Source: Methylorubrum aminovorans
GTDB taxonomy: Bacteria; Pseudomonadota; Alphaproteobacteria; Rhizobiales; Beijerinckiaceae
DNA: 64,000 nt
Assembly: GCF_022179725.1 (NCBI RefSeq)
Contig: NZ_BPRC01000001.1
Location: 434,001 to 498,000, forward strand
Direction of reading: 5' to 3'
Shown: in pieces, positions 44,060 through 51,683 of the stretch
Layout of the letters: every line of letters begins with the position of its first letter
How positions within the stretch are numbered: position 1 is the stretch's first letter
Notes under the pieces: generated by a model
The model's input: the letters and a program-made list of their open reading frames with translations, nothing else
Databases searched by the model: none
What the model was told of the DNA's origin: nothing
Program-made: the position numbers and the translations under genes

Positions 44060-44491
44060 ATGGCAGATGACATCAATTCACTTCGCGGTGAGGTAAAGGA
44101 CGTATCGACCGGCCTCACGGATGTGAAGGTTGCAATTGGCGTCATCAAAGCGACAACCGACGAAACCAACCGGCGCATCGAAAAGCTCGACCACGATTTC
44201 AAGAACGTTCGCCAGATTGGTGCGGCGGTTGAACTGGTCAAGCAAAAGCTCGACGGCATGCTCGATCGTCTCAAAGAGATCGAACGCGAGAAAGCCGACA
44301 AGGTGGAGACGGATCACCGCTTCTCGAAGATTGAGGAGCGTGTCACCCGCATGGAAGACGATAAGAAAAAGCTCGGCGACAAGATTTCCAAGTGGACCAC
44401 CCCGTTCGTCCTGGCGATTCTGATGGCGGTGGGTGGCTACATCGCGGCGAAGCTCGGCTTCACCGACTTCCTCACCGGGGGTCGCCCATGA
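44060..44491 (+). CDS. Coiled-coil membrane-anchored lysis protein, holin/spanin-like
   Basis: 143 aa from ATG 44060, which has TAAATA five bases upstream and no SD. Residues 1-105 are a long coiled coil (VKVAIGVIKATTDETNRRIE and following heptads), and the C end carries one span (WTTPFVLAILMAVGGYIAAK). This resembles XhlA-type or holin-like proteins of other phages. Coupled by ATGA to the next gene. Confidence 0.6.
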   Translation: MADDINSLRGEVKDVSTGLTDVKVAIGVIKATTDETNRRIEKLDHDFKNVRQIGAAVELVKQKLDGMLDRLKEIEREKADKVETDHRFSKIEERVTRMEDDKKKLGDKISKWTTPFVLAILMAVGGYIAAKLGFTDFLTGGRP

Positions 44492-44976
44492 AGCGTGTAG
44501 CGGCCCGCGCCCTCGACGCTCTGCGCACCTTCGCCATCCTCACCCTTGGTGTCGCCGCGACCGGCTATCTCTACACGTGGTGGGGCGCGTACGTCGATCG
44601 CATCGAGACGACCAAGGAACAGCACGTGCATCAGGTGATCGGTCAGCCGTTCATCCATCACGGCGACAAGGTGGAGAACACCACCGCCCAGCCCGGTGAC
44701 CTGATCTTCGTGCACAACAAGTACATTCGCACAGAGCGCTGTTCGATGGCGGTGGCGAACCTTCTCATCAACCCCGAAACGAACGACGTGCATCACTGGA
44801 GCACATTCCAAAATTGGCTTCCTGCCGGCACCTTCACCGCCGATGAGATGTTCAAGATTCCCGAGTGGATGCCGCCCGCGACGTACCGGCTGGTGAAGCG
44901 CACCACCGCGACGTGCGACGGCAAGACCGTCTACTTCGTGAACTTCGACCTTATGCTGACGATCCGTCCGCGCTGA
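44488..44976 (+). CDS. Hypothetical membrane-anchored phage protein
   Basis: 162 aa. One N-terminal span (LRTFAILTLGVAATGYLYTW) followed by a periplasmic part with GQPFIHHGDKVENTTAQPGD, which has the shape of an unidentified periplasmic domain. In the lysis operon, so possibly a spanin or lysis inhibitor. Unproven. Confidence 0.5.
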   Translation: MKRVAARALDALRTFAILTLGVAATGYLYTWWGAYVDRIETTKEQHVHQVIGQPFIHHGDKVENTTAQPGDLIFVHNKYIRTERCSMAVANLLINPETNDVHHWSTFQNWLPAGTFTADEMFKIPEWMPPATYRLVKRTTATCDGKTVYFVNFDLMLTIRPR

Positions 44977-45856
44977 AGTCCACCCGGAACACCTCATCCC
45001 AGCGCTCGACGACGTAGGCTCCCGCGCCCGCACGGGGGATCGTCGGATGCGCGACCGTCGCGTACACCTCGTACCGCTCCATCGTGGTGCGATACTTCGC
45101 CCGCTCCATCTTCACGGCGTGGCTGACCTCCCGCAGGGTGTCGCGATCGCAATCCTCGGGCAGCAGGACGCCGCACAGCGGCAGGAACCGCCGGGCGTTG
45201 TCCCAGCGCCCGCCCAGCCTCAACGCCGCTCCAGCCCGCTCTAATGCGATCTGAGGGGGTGTATCGCCGGGCTGTTCGACGATGGTGCCGAAGTGAGGCA
45301 TCGGGAAGCTTCCCCCCATCCCCGCGAACCACGCGTGGCGCTTCGTGGCGACCGGCGCGAGAATCACGCCCTTGGCTCCGTAATCGGCGAATTCCTGAAT
45401 CTCAGTGGCGGACGGCTGGTGATACAGCACGAGGTGTCCGAGCGAGCGGCGCACGAAGTCCGTCCACCCGTCGTCGCCGTAGGGGAATTGGAGTTCGATC
45501 GTTCCCGACCCCACCCATTCCGCGACGATCGCGCAGAGTTCGACGATCTGAATGCGAGTCAGCGGAAGCGCGGCGGAGTACCCCAGGTGCCGCCACGCCG
45601 CACGGATCGCTTCGAGATCGTCACACGGGGCGACGCACACCGACTTCCCCTCATGCGCCGAATACGCGCGCAGGAACGCGGGGAGCGAGGTGATCGGCGA
45701 GGCGGGATCGACGATGAGCCGGGTCGGCTCGACCGGCCCGTAGAGAAGACCGGGACGCGCGGCGACCCCGACCGTCAGACCCTGGCGCAGCGCCCGGATG
45801 AGTTCGTCGAGATCGTCGAGCGTGCCGACTTCAAGGAACGCGTGGGTCAGGCTCAC
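44951..45856 (-). CDS. Hypothetical phage protein
   Basis: 301 aa, converging with the lysis operon over 26 bp. Contains HAFLEVGTLDDLDELIRALR at the start, GSGTIELQFPYGDDGWTDFV and GAKGVILAPVATKRHAWFAG in the middle, and ends VVERWDEVFRVDFSAD. The last segment faintly recalls the small-protein tail but lacks R-W. Function unknown. Confidence 0.55.
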   Translation of the reverse strand: MSLTHAFLEVGTLDDLDELIRALRQGLTVGVAARPGLLYGPVEPTRLIVDPASPITSLPAFLRAYSAHEGKSVCVAPCDDLEAIRAAWRHLGYSAALPLTRIQIVELCAIVAEWVGSGTIELQFPYGDDGWTDFVRRSLGHLVLYHQPSATEIQEFADYGAKGVILAPVATKRHAWFAGMGGSFPMPHFGTIVEQPGDTPPQIALERAGAALRLGGRWDNARRFLPLCGVLLPEDCDRDTLREVSHAVKMERAKYRTTMERYEVYATVAHPTIPRAGAGAYVVERWDEVFRVDFSADGSSA

Positions 45857-46065
45857 GCGGTCTTCGCCCGGCCCTTCGTGGTCTTCGGCGCAGGCGTCGG
45901 CTCAACGACCGGCTCCGCCGTCTTCGTCGGGCACGTGCACAGTCCGGCCGTGCTCAGCGCCTCGCGCACGCGCTCTTCGCATTCCTGAAGGGTCAGCGCG
46001 GAGAATCCGCCGTTCTTCGTCAGCGAATCAATGAGTTCGTTGGTGAGCTTGCGAATATCGATCAT
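45853..46065 (-). CDS. Hypothetical small phage protein
   Basis: 70 aa, coupled to the next gene by ATGA. N half DIRKLTNELIDSLTKNGGFS is helical; a C-T-C-P motif at about residue 43 and a Pro/Lys/Thr-rich tail follow. SD AAGGAC present. Unknown. Confidence 0.5.
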   Translation of the reverse strand: MIDIRKLTNELIDSLTKNGGFSALTLQECEERVREALSTAGLCTCPTKTAEPVVEPTPAPKTTKGRAKTA

Positions 46066-46078
46066 GAGATGTCCTTAA

Positions 46079-46489
46079 TTATCGAGTGAGTTCAGCAACC
46101 CAATCCTTGGGAATGGTTCCGATCGCGACCTTGAAACCATGCTTGGTCAGCCACGCCTCTTGAGTTGTTTTTGATTTCTTATAGATAGGAACTCCGGCTC
46201 GCTGAATAACGAAACGAACTTCAATCTCTGGATTCGACCGCTGAAAGTCTAGGTACTTTTGACGCTCGGCCACATCACGAAATCGACCTTTGATTTCAAT
46301 GACAAGCCGTCCGTCACGAGACATCAGGTCGGGCAGGTACTGCGCTGTACGCGCCGGTACGACGTACGGAATACGTTGCCGTTCATAGAATTCATCAAGG
46401 TTATGACCTGATGATTGAATTTCGTAGCATAGGCGAGCTTCATAATTTGACCTGAAGCGTGCGCGGAATAACATAGGCGGCGATGACAT
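46079..46489 (-). CDS. T7-like endonuclease I (Holliday-junction resolvase)
   Basis: 136 aa from the ATG at 46489, preceded by TAAATA and five bases; a longer start at 46516 would overlap the upstream gene. Shows the endonuclease I signature: RSNYEARLCYEIQSS, FYERQRIPYVV, QYLPDL (PD of PD-(D/E)XK), LVIEIKGRF (E-x-K) and the C-terminal WLTKHGFKVAIGTIPKDWV. In T7 the enzyme resolves branched DNA and degrades host DNA. Confidence 0.9.
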   Translation of the reverse strand: MSSPPMLFRARFRSNYEARLCYEIQSSGHNLDEFYERQRIPYVVPARTAQYLPDLMSRDGRLVIEIKGRFRDVAERQKYLDFQRSNPEIEVRFVIQRAGVPIYKKSKTTQEAWLTKHGFKVAIGTIPKDWVAELTR

Positions 46490-46497
46490 TGTGTTAT

Positions 46498-46995
46498 TTA
46501 GGGTATATGCCTCCAAGTTTTCCTGTTTCTTACATTTCGGATTGAAACAGGATCGACATCGTACTTGATTGCAAGAACTTTAGTTTCGTCATTTGACGCG
46601 CGGATCGCAATCACGTCCATTTCTACGAGCTTCGACTTGGACGTTCTCTCACCTCGAACCGTTCTTCCGTGGGCCTCTCGATCGTCTGAATTTTCCTTGT
46701 AGGTCGCCCAATACAAATTCGAATGATGATTGCAGCGTCTCAATCCATTGCGGTGCGCTACGATAGACTTTGACTGACAAGGTGACGGCCCCAGAAATGC
46801 GAGCGCAACCAGCCGATGACACAATTTCGGAGAACAAATTCCTTCCGAGTTGAATAAGCCGACGTGGAAATAACCACGACGCACGTACTTTTTCAGCAGG
46901 TACGGAAGTTGATTTTGTCCGCCACGAATTCGACGAACATCGCCGATTTCGCTGACTTCGTAATCGGCATACCCAGGAATAGATTTCCAGATCAT
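46498..46995 (-). CDS. NUMOD4/HNH homing endonuclease
   Basis: 165 aa. N-terminal NUMOD4-like motif WKSIPGYADYEVSEIGDVRR, then HNH residues LCHRLVALAFLG, SIVAHRNGLRRCNHHSNLYW, and a C-terminal helix-turn-helix (KLVEMDVIAIRAS...). It stands eight bases before the endonuclease I gene, like intron-less homing endonucleases that mark neighbouring alleles. Confidence 0.8.
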   Translation of the reverse strand: MIWKSIPGYADYEVSEIGDVRRIRGGQNQLPYLLKKYVRRGYFHVGLFNSEGICSPKLCHRLVALAFLGPSPCQSKSIVAHRNGLRRCNHHSNLYWATYKENSDDREAHGRTVRGERTSKSKLVEMDVIAIRASNDETKVLAIKYDVDPVSIRNVRNRKTWRHIP

Positions 46996-47051
46996 CTCAA
47001 TGCCTCAAATGAATATGAGACATCATCGCCATTCATTCGTTTGAAGTCGAA

Positions 47052-47088
47052 TAAAAAAAGCCCGGTGGAGCAAAGCTCAACACCGGGC
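47052..47088 (-). terminator. Rho-independent terminator for leftward transcripts
   Basis: GCCCGGTG (47060-47067) and CACCGGGC (47081-47088) pair perfectly, with an inner GAGC/GCTC stem. On the minus strand a run of seven T follows. It separates the 47956 gene from the endonuclease genes. Confidence 0.85.
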
Positions 47089-47162
47089 AAGGTAGCGACT
47101 AATGTCGCTTTCAGCGGTCTTCGATTTTTATTTCTATCCGCGGCATATTTATGTATAAATAT

Positions 47163-47270
47163 CTTCGGGTCGGGTTTTCTCAGAGACTACCCCGGCTCGT
47201 TTATATCTCCATTTGCAATTGTTACCTCACTGACCCCCACCCGTGCCGCACATGGGTGGGGGTCTTTTTG
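47163..47270 (+). ncRNA. Candidate short phage RNA
   Basis: TATAAATAT (47154-47162) resembles the phage's presumed late promoter box. A perfect 11-bp hairpin GACCCCCACCC/GGGTGGGGGTC (47232-47242/47254-47264) followed by TTTTT lies about 70-100 bp downstream. No plus-strand gene ends here, so the terminator needs a transcript of its own. Ends are approximate. Confidence 0.4.
47232..47270 (+). terminator. Rho-independent terminator, plus strand
   Basis: GACCCCCACCC (47232-47242), an 11-nt loop, GGGTGGGGGTC (47254-47264) and TTTTTG. The T tract is only on the plus-strand side. It ends three bases before the stop of the leftward gene at 47273. Confidence 0.85.
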
Positions 47271-47272
47271 TT

Positions 47273-47956
47273 TCAGCCCCACCGGAGCTTTACGGCGGTC
47301 GCCTCGCTCAGGCTCTGGGAGACGAAGGACGTGCGATTGACCCCCACGTCGAAGTGCCAGCCGCCCCGAAGATGTTCTTCCGCCCAGGCATCCCACTCTG
47401 CCGCCCACTCGTCTCGGGCCGGACCTTCGTCGGACCACGTGGTGATCGTGACCTGATGATCGCGCGGGGCCGGCTCCGGCAAGTGCCCGTACGGGTTGTT
47501 GCGGTCGAGGGCGTGACCGAGACGGTACATGGCGTGAAGCCACGCGGTGTTGCGGGCCGAAGCGTAGTTCTGCCGAAGGAGCCGTGCGGCTTCCGCCCGC
47601 TGCTCATTGTCGGTCCGCTGTCTCGCCACGCGCGGGTCGAGTTCCAAGTAGACCTTGAAGTCCCCCGCCTCGTTGAAGGCTTGGGTGAAGTGGCCCTCAT
47701 CATCGGCCGCGCCACCGATGATATAGGACTCGACAAAGCGGTTGGTGGGATCGGAGATGTAGAACTTGCCGATGTTGATGTGCACCCGGTTGGGGTAAGC
47801 GATGATCGCCCCGCCCATCTCGGACGCCTTCTTCGAGTAGTTCTTCGCCGCCTTCGCTCCCAGCCGCTTCAGGATGCTGGTCTCATCGAAGCGGAACACC
47901 TGGGTGTAATCGGACCCGAAAAGCTGCTCCCTGATATGAACGATCCCTCTCGACAT
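47273..47956 (-). CDS. 227-aa phage protein with LRW-tail domain fused at the C terminus
   Basis: The last ~50 residues follow the small-family plan: WAAEWDAWAEEHLRGGWHFD, a strand VGVNRTSFVS, then SLSEATAVKLRWG. The first 170 residues (QLFGSDYTQVFRFDETSILK; GAIIAYPNRVHINIGKFYIS) are unlike the other members and may be a separate domain. SD GGAGAG. It shows the tail domain can be attached to a larger protein. Confidence 0.6.
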   Translation of the reverse strand: MSRGIVHIREQLFGSDYTQVFRFDETSILKRLGAKAAKNYSKKASEMGGAIIAYPNRVHINIGKFYISDPTNRFVESYIIGGAADDEGHFTQAFNEAGDFKVYLELDPRVARQRTDNEQRAEAARLLRQNYASARNTAWLHAMYRLGHALDRNNPYGHLPEPAPRDHQVTITTWSDEGPARDEWAAEWDAWAEEHLRGGWHFDVGVNRTSFVSQSLSEATAVKLRWG

Positions 47957-48056
47957 GTGCTCTCTCCTTCGCCGATGAAGGTCTCACGAAGGCGACCCGA
48001 GATCAAGGTGAAGGTTAGGCGATGGTTAATTTCCACAGCACTCATCGAAGACTGGT

Positions 48057-48185
48057 TCAGTGCTCGGTCTCCCTGAGCATCGCCTGAACCTGACGCAAGA
48101 CCGTCACCGCCTCATCGTTGCGCCCCTGACGGATCAACTCTTGCGCCCGGTTGAGGAGATCGGTGATGCGGTCGTCGCGGGTCAC
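48057..48185 (-). CDS. 42-aa hypothetical peptide after the integrase gene
   Basis: A 43-codon frame from GTG 48185 begins one base after the integrase stop. The product is a regular amphipathic helix pair (RITDLLNRAQELIRQGRNDE and TVLRQVQAML). It is too small to be a typical excisionase, but the position would fit an integrase-associated factor. Confidence 0.4.
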   Translation of the reverse strand: MTRDDRITDLLNRAQELIRQGRNDEAVTVLRQVQAMLRETEH

Positions 48186-48186
48186 G

Positions 48187-49548
48187 TCAGTAGCCGATCT
48201 GATCGACGAACGGCTTCAGCACCCGCATCGCGTGGCCGTTCCCGTAGTTGTCGTGACTGTCCTTGCGCGCCCCACGGTGTCCGACGATGCGCCGCTCGAT
48301 GTCGGGCGTCATGCCGGCCATGTTGCGCAGCCGGTCGTGCGCGCGGTGGCGAAGCGAGTAGACGTTCTTGTTCGTGTCGGTGATGCCGACGCGACGGAAT
48401 GCCCGCAGCAGGTTCTTCGAGACGTTCTTGCAACTGTCGGTGAAGAGCGGCCCGGTGATCTTCTCGGGAAGGTACGGGAGCAGGCAATCGGGGAGAGGCA
48501 CCCGGCGCTTCGACACCTTCGTCTTGCCGCGACGCTTCCCGTTCTCGTCGTCCTCGGCGATGTAAACGAAGCGGATACCGTCCTCCACGTCCTCGCTCTC
48601 GATGGTGTACGCCTCGGAGTGGCGCATCCCCATGGTCGCACAGAGGAGCCACAACAGCCGCTCGTTTGGCCCAAGCTTCGGCAGCATGTGGTCACGGCAC
48701 AGCTTCACCTCGTCTTCGGTCAGCGGCAGAACCTCTTTGGCGTCATCGACGTGAATGATCGCCCGCTCGAACGGGTTGATGTTCGTCGCCAAGAATTCCG
48801 GGTCGTGGGTGAGGGGAGCCCGGAGATAATTGATTTTTTTAACGATCGTCGCGTTCTTCGCACCCTTCGCCCGCAAGTGCTCGGCGTAGGCGCGCCCGTC
48901 CGTCCGGGTGCAGTCCTTCATCGCGCGCCCGCCGCAGAACGCCTTGAAGTCCGCCCACGTGTCTCGGGCTTCCTTGTTATAGTAAGGGTTGCGCGTCTTC
49001 GCTTCGAGGAACTTTTCAAGCATCGCAGCGTCCGAACCGTCATCCACAGGCTTTTTTTCACGCGGCTTCCGACCCTGGATGAGCGCGGCGAACTGCGGAT
49101 GCGCCCGCGCGGCGAGCGGGGCGAAATGCGGCGCGAATTCGATCTTCGCGTTCGCCGGCAGGGGCGGGGGATCGGTTGGGTCGTAGTCGTGGGTTCCCGC
49201 CACCTTCAGCGGGTTGGCGGTGGTCGTCGTCAGACCGTCCTTGATGAGATAGATTGTCGCACCCGACACGATCTGAACCGAGCCGTCGTCCAGGGTCGTG
49301 TGACCATCCTCGTGCCGGTAGCCAAAGCCGGTGAAGGCGAGCGGCTGCTTCGATCGGCGCAGCGCCAACAACTCCGCCTTGTGCGCCTGGATCAGGGGGA
49401 GGGCGAGCACTTCGGCTTCGTCCCGCTTCGACGTTCCCAGGCTCCGGCGGACGGTGGCTCGACCCATCTCGGCGGGGAACTGAAGCCGGATGCGCCACAT
49501 GTCGGAGCCCGGCTTCCGAAACAGATACTCGCCCCTGCGCCCGGCCAT
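48187..49548 (-). CDS. Prophage tyrosine integrase
   Basis: 453 aa. Catalytic residues: Arg in ATMGMRHSEAY (~325), a Lys in KVSKRRVPLPD, H-x-x-R in YSLRHRAHDRL (~412), His in RIVGHRG (~434) and Tyr in HDNYGNG (~444). The N-terminal part holds arm-binding and core-binding domains. The start lies next to four TTTAGTCACC-type repeats and 115 bp from attR. It is homologous across its length to the integrase at 58831 and should recombine the tRNA-Thr site. Confidence 0.93.
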   Translation of the reverse strand: MAGRRGEYLFRKPGSDMWRIRLQFPAEMGRATVRRSLGTSKRDEAEVLALPLIQAHKAELLALRRSKQPLAFTGFGYRHEDGHTTLDDGSVQIVSGATIYLIKDGLTTTTANPLKVAGTHDYDPTDPPPLPANAKIEFAPHFAPLAARAHPQFAALIQGRKPREKKPVDDGSDAAMLEKFLEAKTRNPYYNKEARDTWADFKAFCGGRAMKDCTRTDGRAYAEHLRAKGAKNATIVKKINYLRAPLTHDPEFLATNINPFERAIIHVDDAKEVLPLTEDEVKLCRDHMLPKLGPNERLLWLLCATMGMRHSEAYTIESEDVEDGIRFVYIAEDDENGKRRGKTKVSKRRVPLPDCLLPYLPEKITGPLFTDSCKNVSKNLLRAFRRVGITDTNKNVYSLRHRAHDRLRNMAGMTPDIERRIVGHRGARKDSHDNYGNGHAMRVLKPFVDQIGY

Positions 49549-49559
49549 GTCTGAACCCG

Positions 49560-49606
49560 TTTAGTCACCCCGTTCAGACACGAATTTAGTCACCCATTTA
49601 GTCACC
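49560..49606 (+). repeat. Right arm-type integrase repeats of the prophage (4 copies)
   Basis: TTTAGTCACC at 49560, 49585 and 49597 and TTCAGACACG at 49573, all in one orientation and 12-13 bp apart. They match the two left-arm copies at 5814-5836. They lie immediately before the integrase start codon, so integrase binding could also repress its own gene. Confidence 0.75.
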
Positions 49607-49662
49607 GTCTATGTCGTTGTTTTTTCTGACGAAATGACCTGTGGAAACCGGTTGGTGCCGCC

Positions 49663-49679
49663 TCCCTCTTGCGGCACCA
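49663..49679 (+). repeat. att core between the two elements
   Basis: Second copy of TCCCTCTTGCGGCACCA. It serves as attR of the prophage and attL of the second element. The preceding GGTGCCGC (49654-49661) is complementary to GCGGCACC of the core, giving a local hairpin. Confidence 0.9.
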
Positions 49680-49731
49680 GCACCATTTTTCCATTCAAAA
49701 ACAAGCACTTAGGTTGAGCTGATCTTTAGCA

Positions 49732-49754
49732 TAGCTACAGGTCTCAGCTACAGT
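49732..49754 (+). repeat. Left arm-type integrase repeats of the second element (2 copies)
   Basis: TAGCTACAGG (49732-49741) and CAGCTACAGT (49745-49754), 13 bp apart, match TTAGATACAGG and TTAGCTACAGG near 60094-60129. Number, spacing and orientation parallel those of the prophage arms, but the sequence differs. Confidence 0.6.
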
Positions 49755-50019
49755 TGCCCCATGCCTCGTCGAGTTCGACCGCGATCTCGTCGCTGACCAC
49801 GAATCGCCCGGCCCGGTCGTGCCAGGGCAGGGTGTAGTGACGCTCCCGCCACCATGCGCGAAACTCGGCGGTGTCCTCCTTCGGAATCTGCTGCCAGTTG
49901 TCGGAGCGATCCTCGGGCTGCGTGTCCCGCTCGATTTTCATCAGGGTGTAGCTGTAGGGGGTGCTCCCCGGATGTTCGGCCTCGTCCGGGTAGGCGACGA
50001 TCTCGACGACGAACGACAT
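49744..50019 (-). CDS. Small protein, divergent LRW-tail family member
   Basis: 91 aa from the ATG at 50019 (GGAG upstream). After a strand-rich N part (FVVEIVAYPDEAEHPGSTPY) comes EFRAWWRERHYTLPWHDRAG and a tail SDEIAVELDEAWGNCS, which keeps the aromatic helix, the acidic stretch and the final W but not R-W. Same position next to attL as the member at 5859 in the prophage. Confidence 0.5.
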   Translation of the reverse strand: MSFVVEIVAYPDEAEHPGSTPYSYTLMKIERDTQPEDRSDNWQQIPKEDTAEFRAWWRERHYTLPWHDRAGRFVVSDEIAVELDEAWGNCS

Positions 50020-50071
50020 GGGGTCTCCTGACTGGTGAGCCACCCTGGCCCGGCATGCCTTGCCGATTCGT

Positions 50072-50410
50072 TCAGGGGCACTCGAATTCGTGCTTCAGGT
50101 CCGGGTTGTCCCAGCGCATCTTCAGTTCCACCGCGAGGTCGCGGGCGATCTCGGTCTCTACGTAATCTCGCTCGTACGGACCGATTCCCCGCGCAGCGCA
50201 CCACTCGGCCATCGCCTCCCACTCGTCATCGCGGACGAACTGCGTCGGGGGCTCGTCGTCGGTATTCCGCGTGCGGGGAGACCCTGCGGGCTCGTACAGC
50301 CTGTAGGCGTACGGGAAGCCGGTGCGCTCATCCAAGTAGTAATCGATGGCGAAGAACACCAGCGTCGGCTCCAAGTGGAGCCGCGAGCGTACCACCCGAA
50401 TCGTTGACAA
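50072..50410 (-). CDS. Small protein, LRW-tail family with a C-terminal extension
   Basis: 112 aa assuming a TTG at 50410 with GAGG six bases upstream; the true start is uncertain. WEAMAEWCAARGIGPYERDY gives the helix part and EIARDLAVELKMRWDNPD the tail, after which ten more residues follow. The N part has a beta hairpin with TLVFFAIDYYLDERTGFPYA. Confidence 0.55.
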   Translation of the reverse strand: MSTIRVVRSRLHLEPTLVFFAIDYYLDERTGFPYAYRLYEPAGSPRTRNTDDEPPTQFVRDDEWEAMAEWCAARGIGPYERDYVETEIARDLAVELKMRWDNPDLKHEFECP

Positions 50411-50572
50411 ACCTTTCCTCAACTATTCAGCGCAAGCAACAAAGTAAACCGAATCACAAGCTTGTCAATGCTCCAAGTATTCGTCTACTTGCTCAACTAC
50501 AGTAAAGAATAGGCGTTTGCCATAGTCTGAAAGATGCGGCATGACTCGGCCTTCGCGTCGAGCGCATGCGAA

Positions 50573-50607
50573 AAACCCGGCCGCCTTTAGAGAGGCAGAC
50601 CGGGTTT
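50573..50607. terminator. Hairpin terminator between divergent genes
   Basis: AAACCCGG (50573-50580) pairs with CCGGGTTT (50600-50607), with an inner GCCT/AGGC stem. The flanks hold A on the left and T on the right, so it could act on either strand. The remaining ~290 bp between the genes at 50410 and 50717 hold nothing else that I recognise. Confidence 0.55.
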
Positions 50608-50716
50608 GATTCGAACGGGTGTGTAGGAAGCCCCGTTTTAGCAGTCTTAAAAAAGGGGTGCAACTCCCCCGGCGAAGCTCTGTCTTGTGCGCTCGACTTC
50701 ATGAACGGGGTCGAAG

Positions 50717-51679
50717 ATGAATCCGCCGAAGTACGTCGAGCGCTGGTCCAACATCGAGGCTCGCAAGCGCGAGAATGAGCGCCAGCGAACCGACTGGCGC
50801 TACCGCCGTCCCTACGATCCGGCGAACGCCACTGACGAGGAACACCACCACGAATGGTGGCGGCGTACGCGTCCCGCGGTTTCGAATTTCCAGATGAAGC
50901 GGGGCAAGCGCGACTACGATCGTGGTCTCGGCAAACTGGAGCACTGGCAGGGCATCTACCGCCTGCCCAGGATCGTCAGGAGAGCCCTGAAGCGGCCGTT
51001 GGCCCCGCTCCTGATGTCAGGGCGCCGGAAGGTCATCGCGGCCGTGGACGCGCTCCTCACGCTGATCGGCCGGTATCACACCTCGCCCCGGAACTTCGTC
51101 GGTCGTGGCTGCGGAATCGGTGAGGACGGCGGATTCCTGCTCGACCGCCGCGGTCTGTCGGGTCCGTACGCCCCTCCCGGCTGCTCCGGCCTGACCGAGT
51201 GGTCGGCGCGTGAAGCCACGCAGTTCCTGCTCGAAGTCGGAATCATCGACCGGGTCACTCCGAAAGCCCTGATGGCCACCCAGGATCGGACTGGTCGATC
51301 GGGATTCTGGATGAAGGCCACGAAGGACAAGGCCACGGGTCGGATCAAGGCTGAGCCCATCCGGTATCGGCTCGGTCGGCTCTATCGCTCTCTCTTCTCG
51401 AAAGCCCTTGGTTGGTCCCAGCCGCCTGAGGTGCCTTCCGGAAAATCTCCCGTAGGTGAGAACATCACTTCTCAGGATAATAGGGACATTGATGTAGGAG
51501 CCGTGGGTGTATCTACGGGCGGTGAGCTTCTGGCGGCCACACGAAGTCCAGAAGAATGGTTGGCGATGTTCAAGCAGATTCAGCTTGAACGCTACGAGAC
51601 GGACGCAGCCGAGCGGAAGGCCGCGGCCATGGCGGACCTTGAAATGCGAAAGGCGCGGCGGCTGGCCCGCGGATGGTGA
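50717..51679 (+). CDS. Winged-helix-like protein, homologue of prophage gene at 7717
   Basis: 320 aa. Longer N terminus than its prophage relative (basic, with WRYRRPYDPANATDEEHHHE). The shared core is G-L-T-E-W-S-A-R-E-A-T-Q-F-L-L-E-V-G-I near residue 155, a basic stretch, then LYRSLFSKALGWS near residue 222, and a Ser/Gly-rich linker. The C terminus is a charged helix (LERYETDAAERKAAAMADLE). Replication or gene control are the likely roles. Confidence 0.6.
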   Translation: MNPPKYVERWSNIEARKRENERQRTDWRYRRPYDPANATDEEHHHEWWRRTRPAVSNFQMKRGKRDYDRGLGKLEHWQGIYRLPRIVRRALKRPLAPLLMSGRRKVIAAVDALLTLIGRYHTSPRNFVGRGCGIGEDGGFLLDRRGLSGPYAPPGCSGLTEWSAREATQFLLEVGIIDRVTPKALMATQDRTGRSGFWMKATKDKATGRIKAEPIRYRLGRLYRSLFSKALGWSQPPEVPSGKSPVGENITSQDNRDIDVGAVGVSTGGELLAATRSPEEWLAMFKQIQLERYETDAAERKAAAMADLEMRKARRLARGW

Positions 51680-51683
51680 GGCT

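Larger units (their letters stand above)
5759..49679. mobile_element. Prophage, podovirus-like, ~43.9 kb, apparently complete
   Basis: Bounded by the att core repeats. It contains large terminase, portal, scaffold, major capsid, adaptor, nozzle-like tail protein, tail fibres, ejection proteins, endolysin and membrane lysis proteins, T7-like endonuclease I and integrase. No frame is visibly broken. A portal of the P22-like single-chain type, an SU10-like capsid protein and large internal virion proteins, with no tape measure, sheath or tail-tube genes, argue for a short-tailed virion. Recognisable replication enzymes and a repressor are absent. Confidence 0.9.

Noticed and set aside
44951..45856. 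301-aa protein as another LRW-tail family member
   Set aside because: Its end, RWDEVFRVDFSAD, has R-W in the wrong place and no W-x-x-E-N helix before it.
49654..49679. Hairpin GGTGCCGC/GCGGCACC at the middle att site as a terminator
   Set aside because: No T tract; it arises because part of the att core happens to be complementary to the phage flank.
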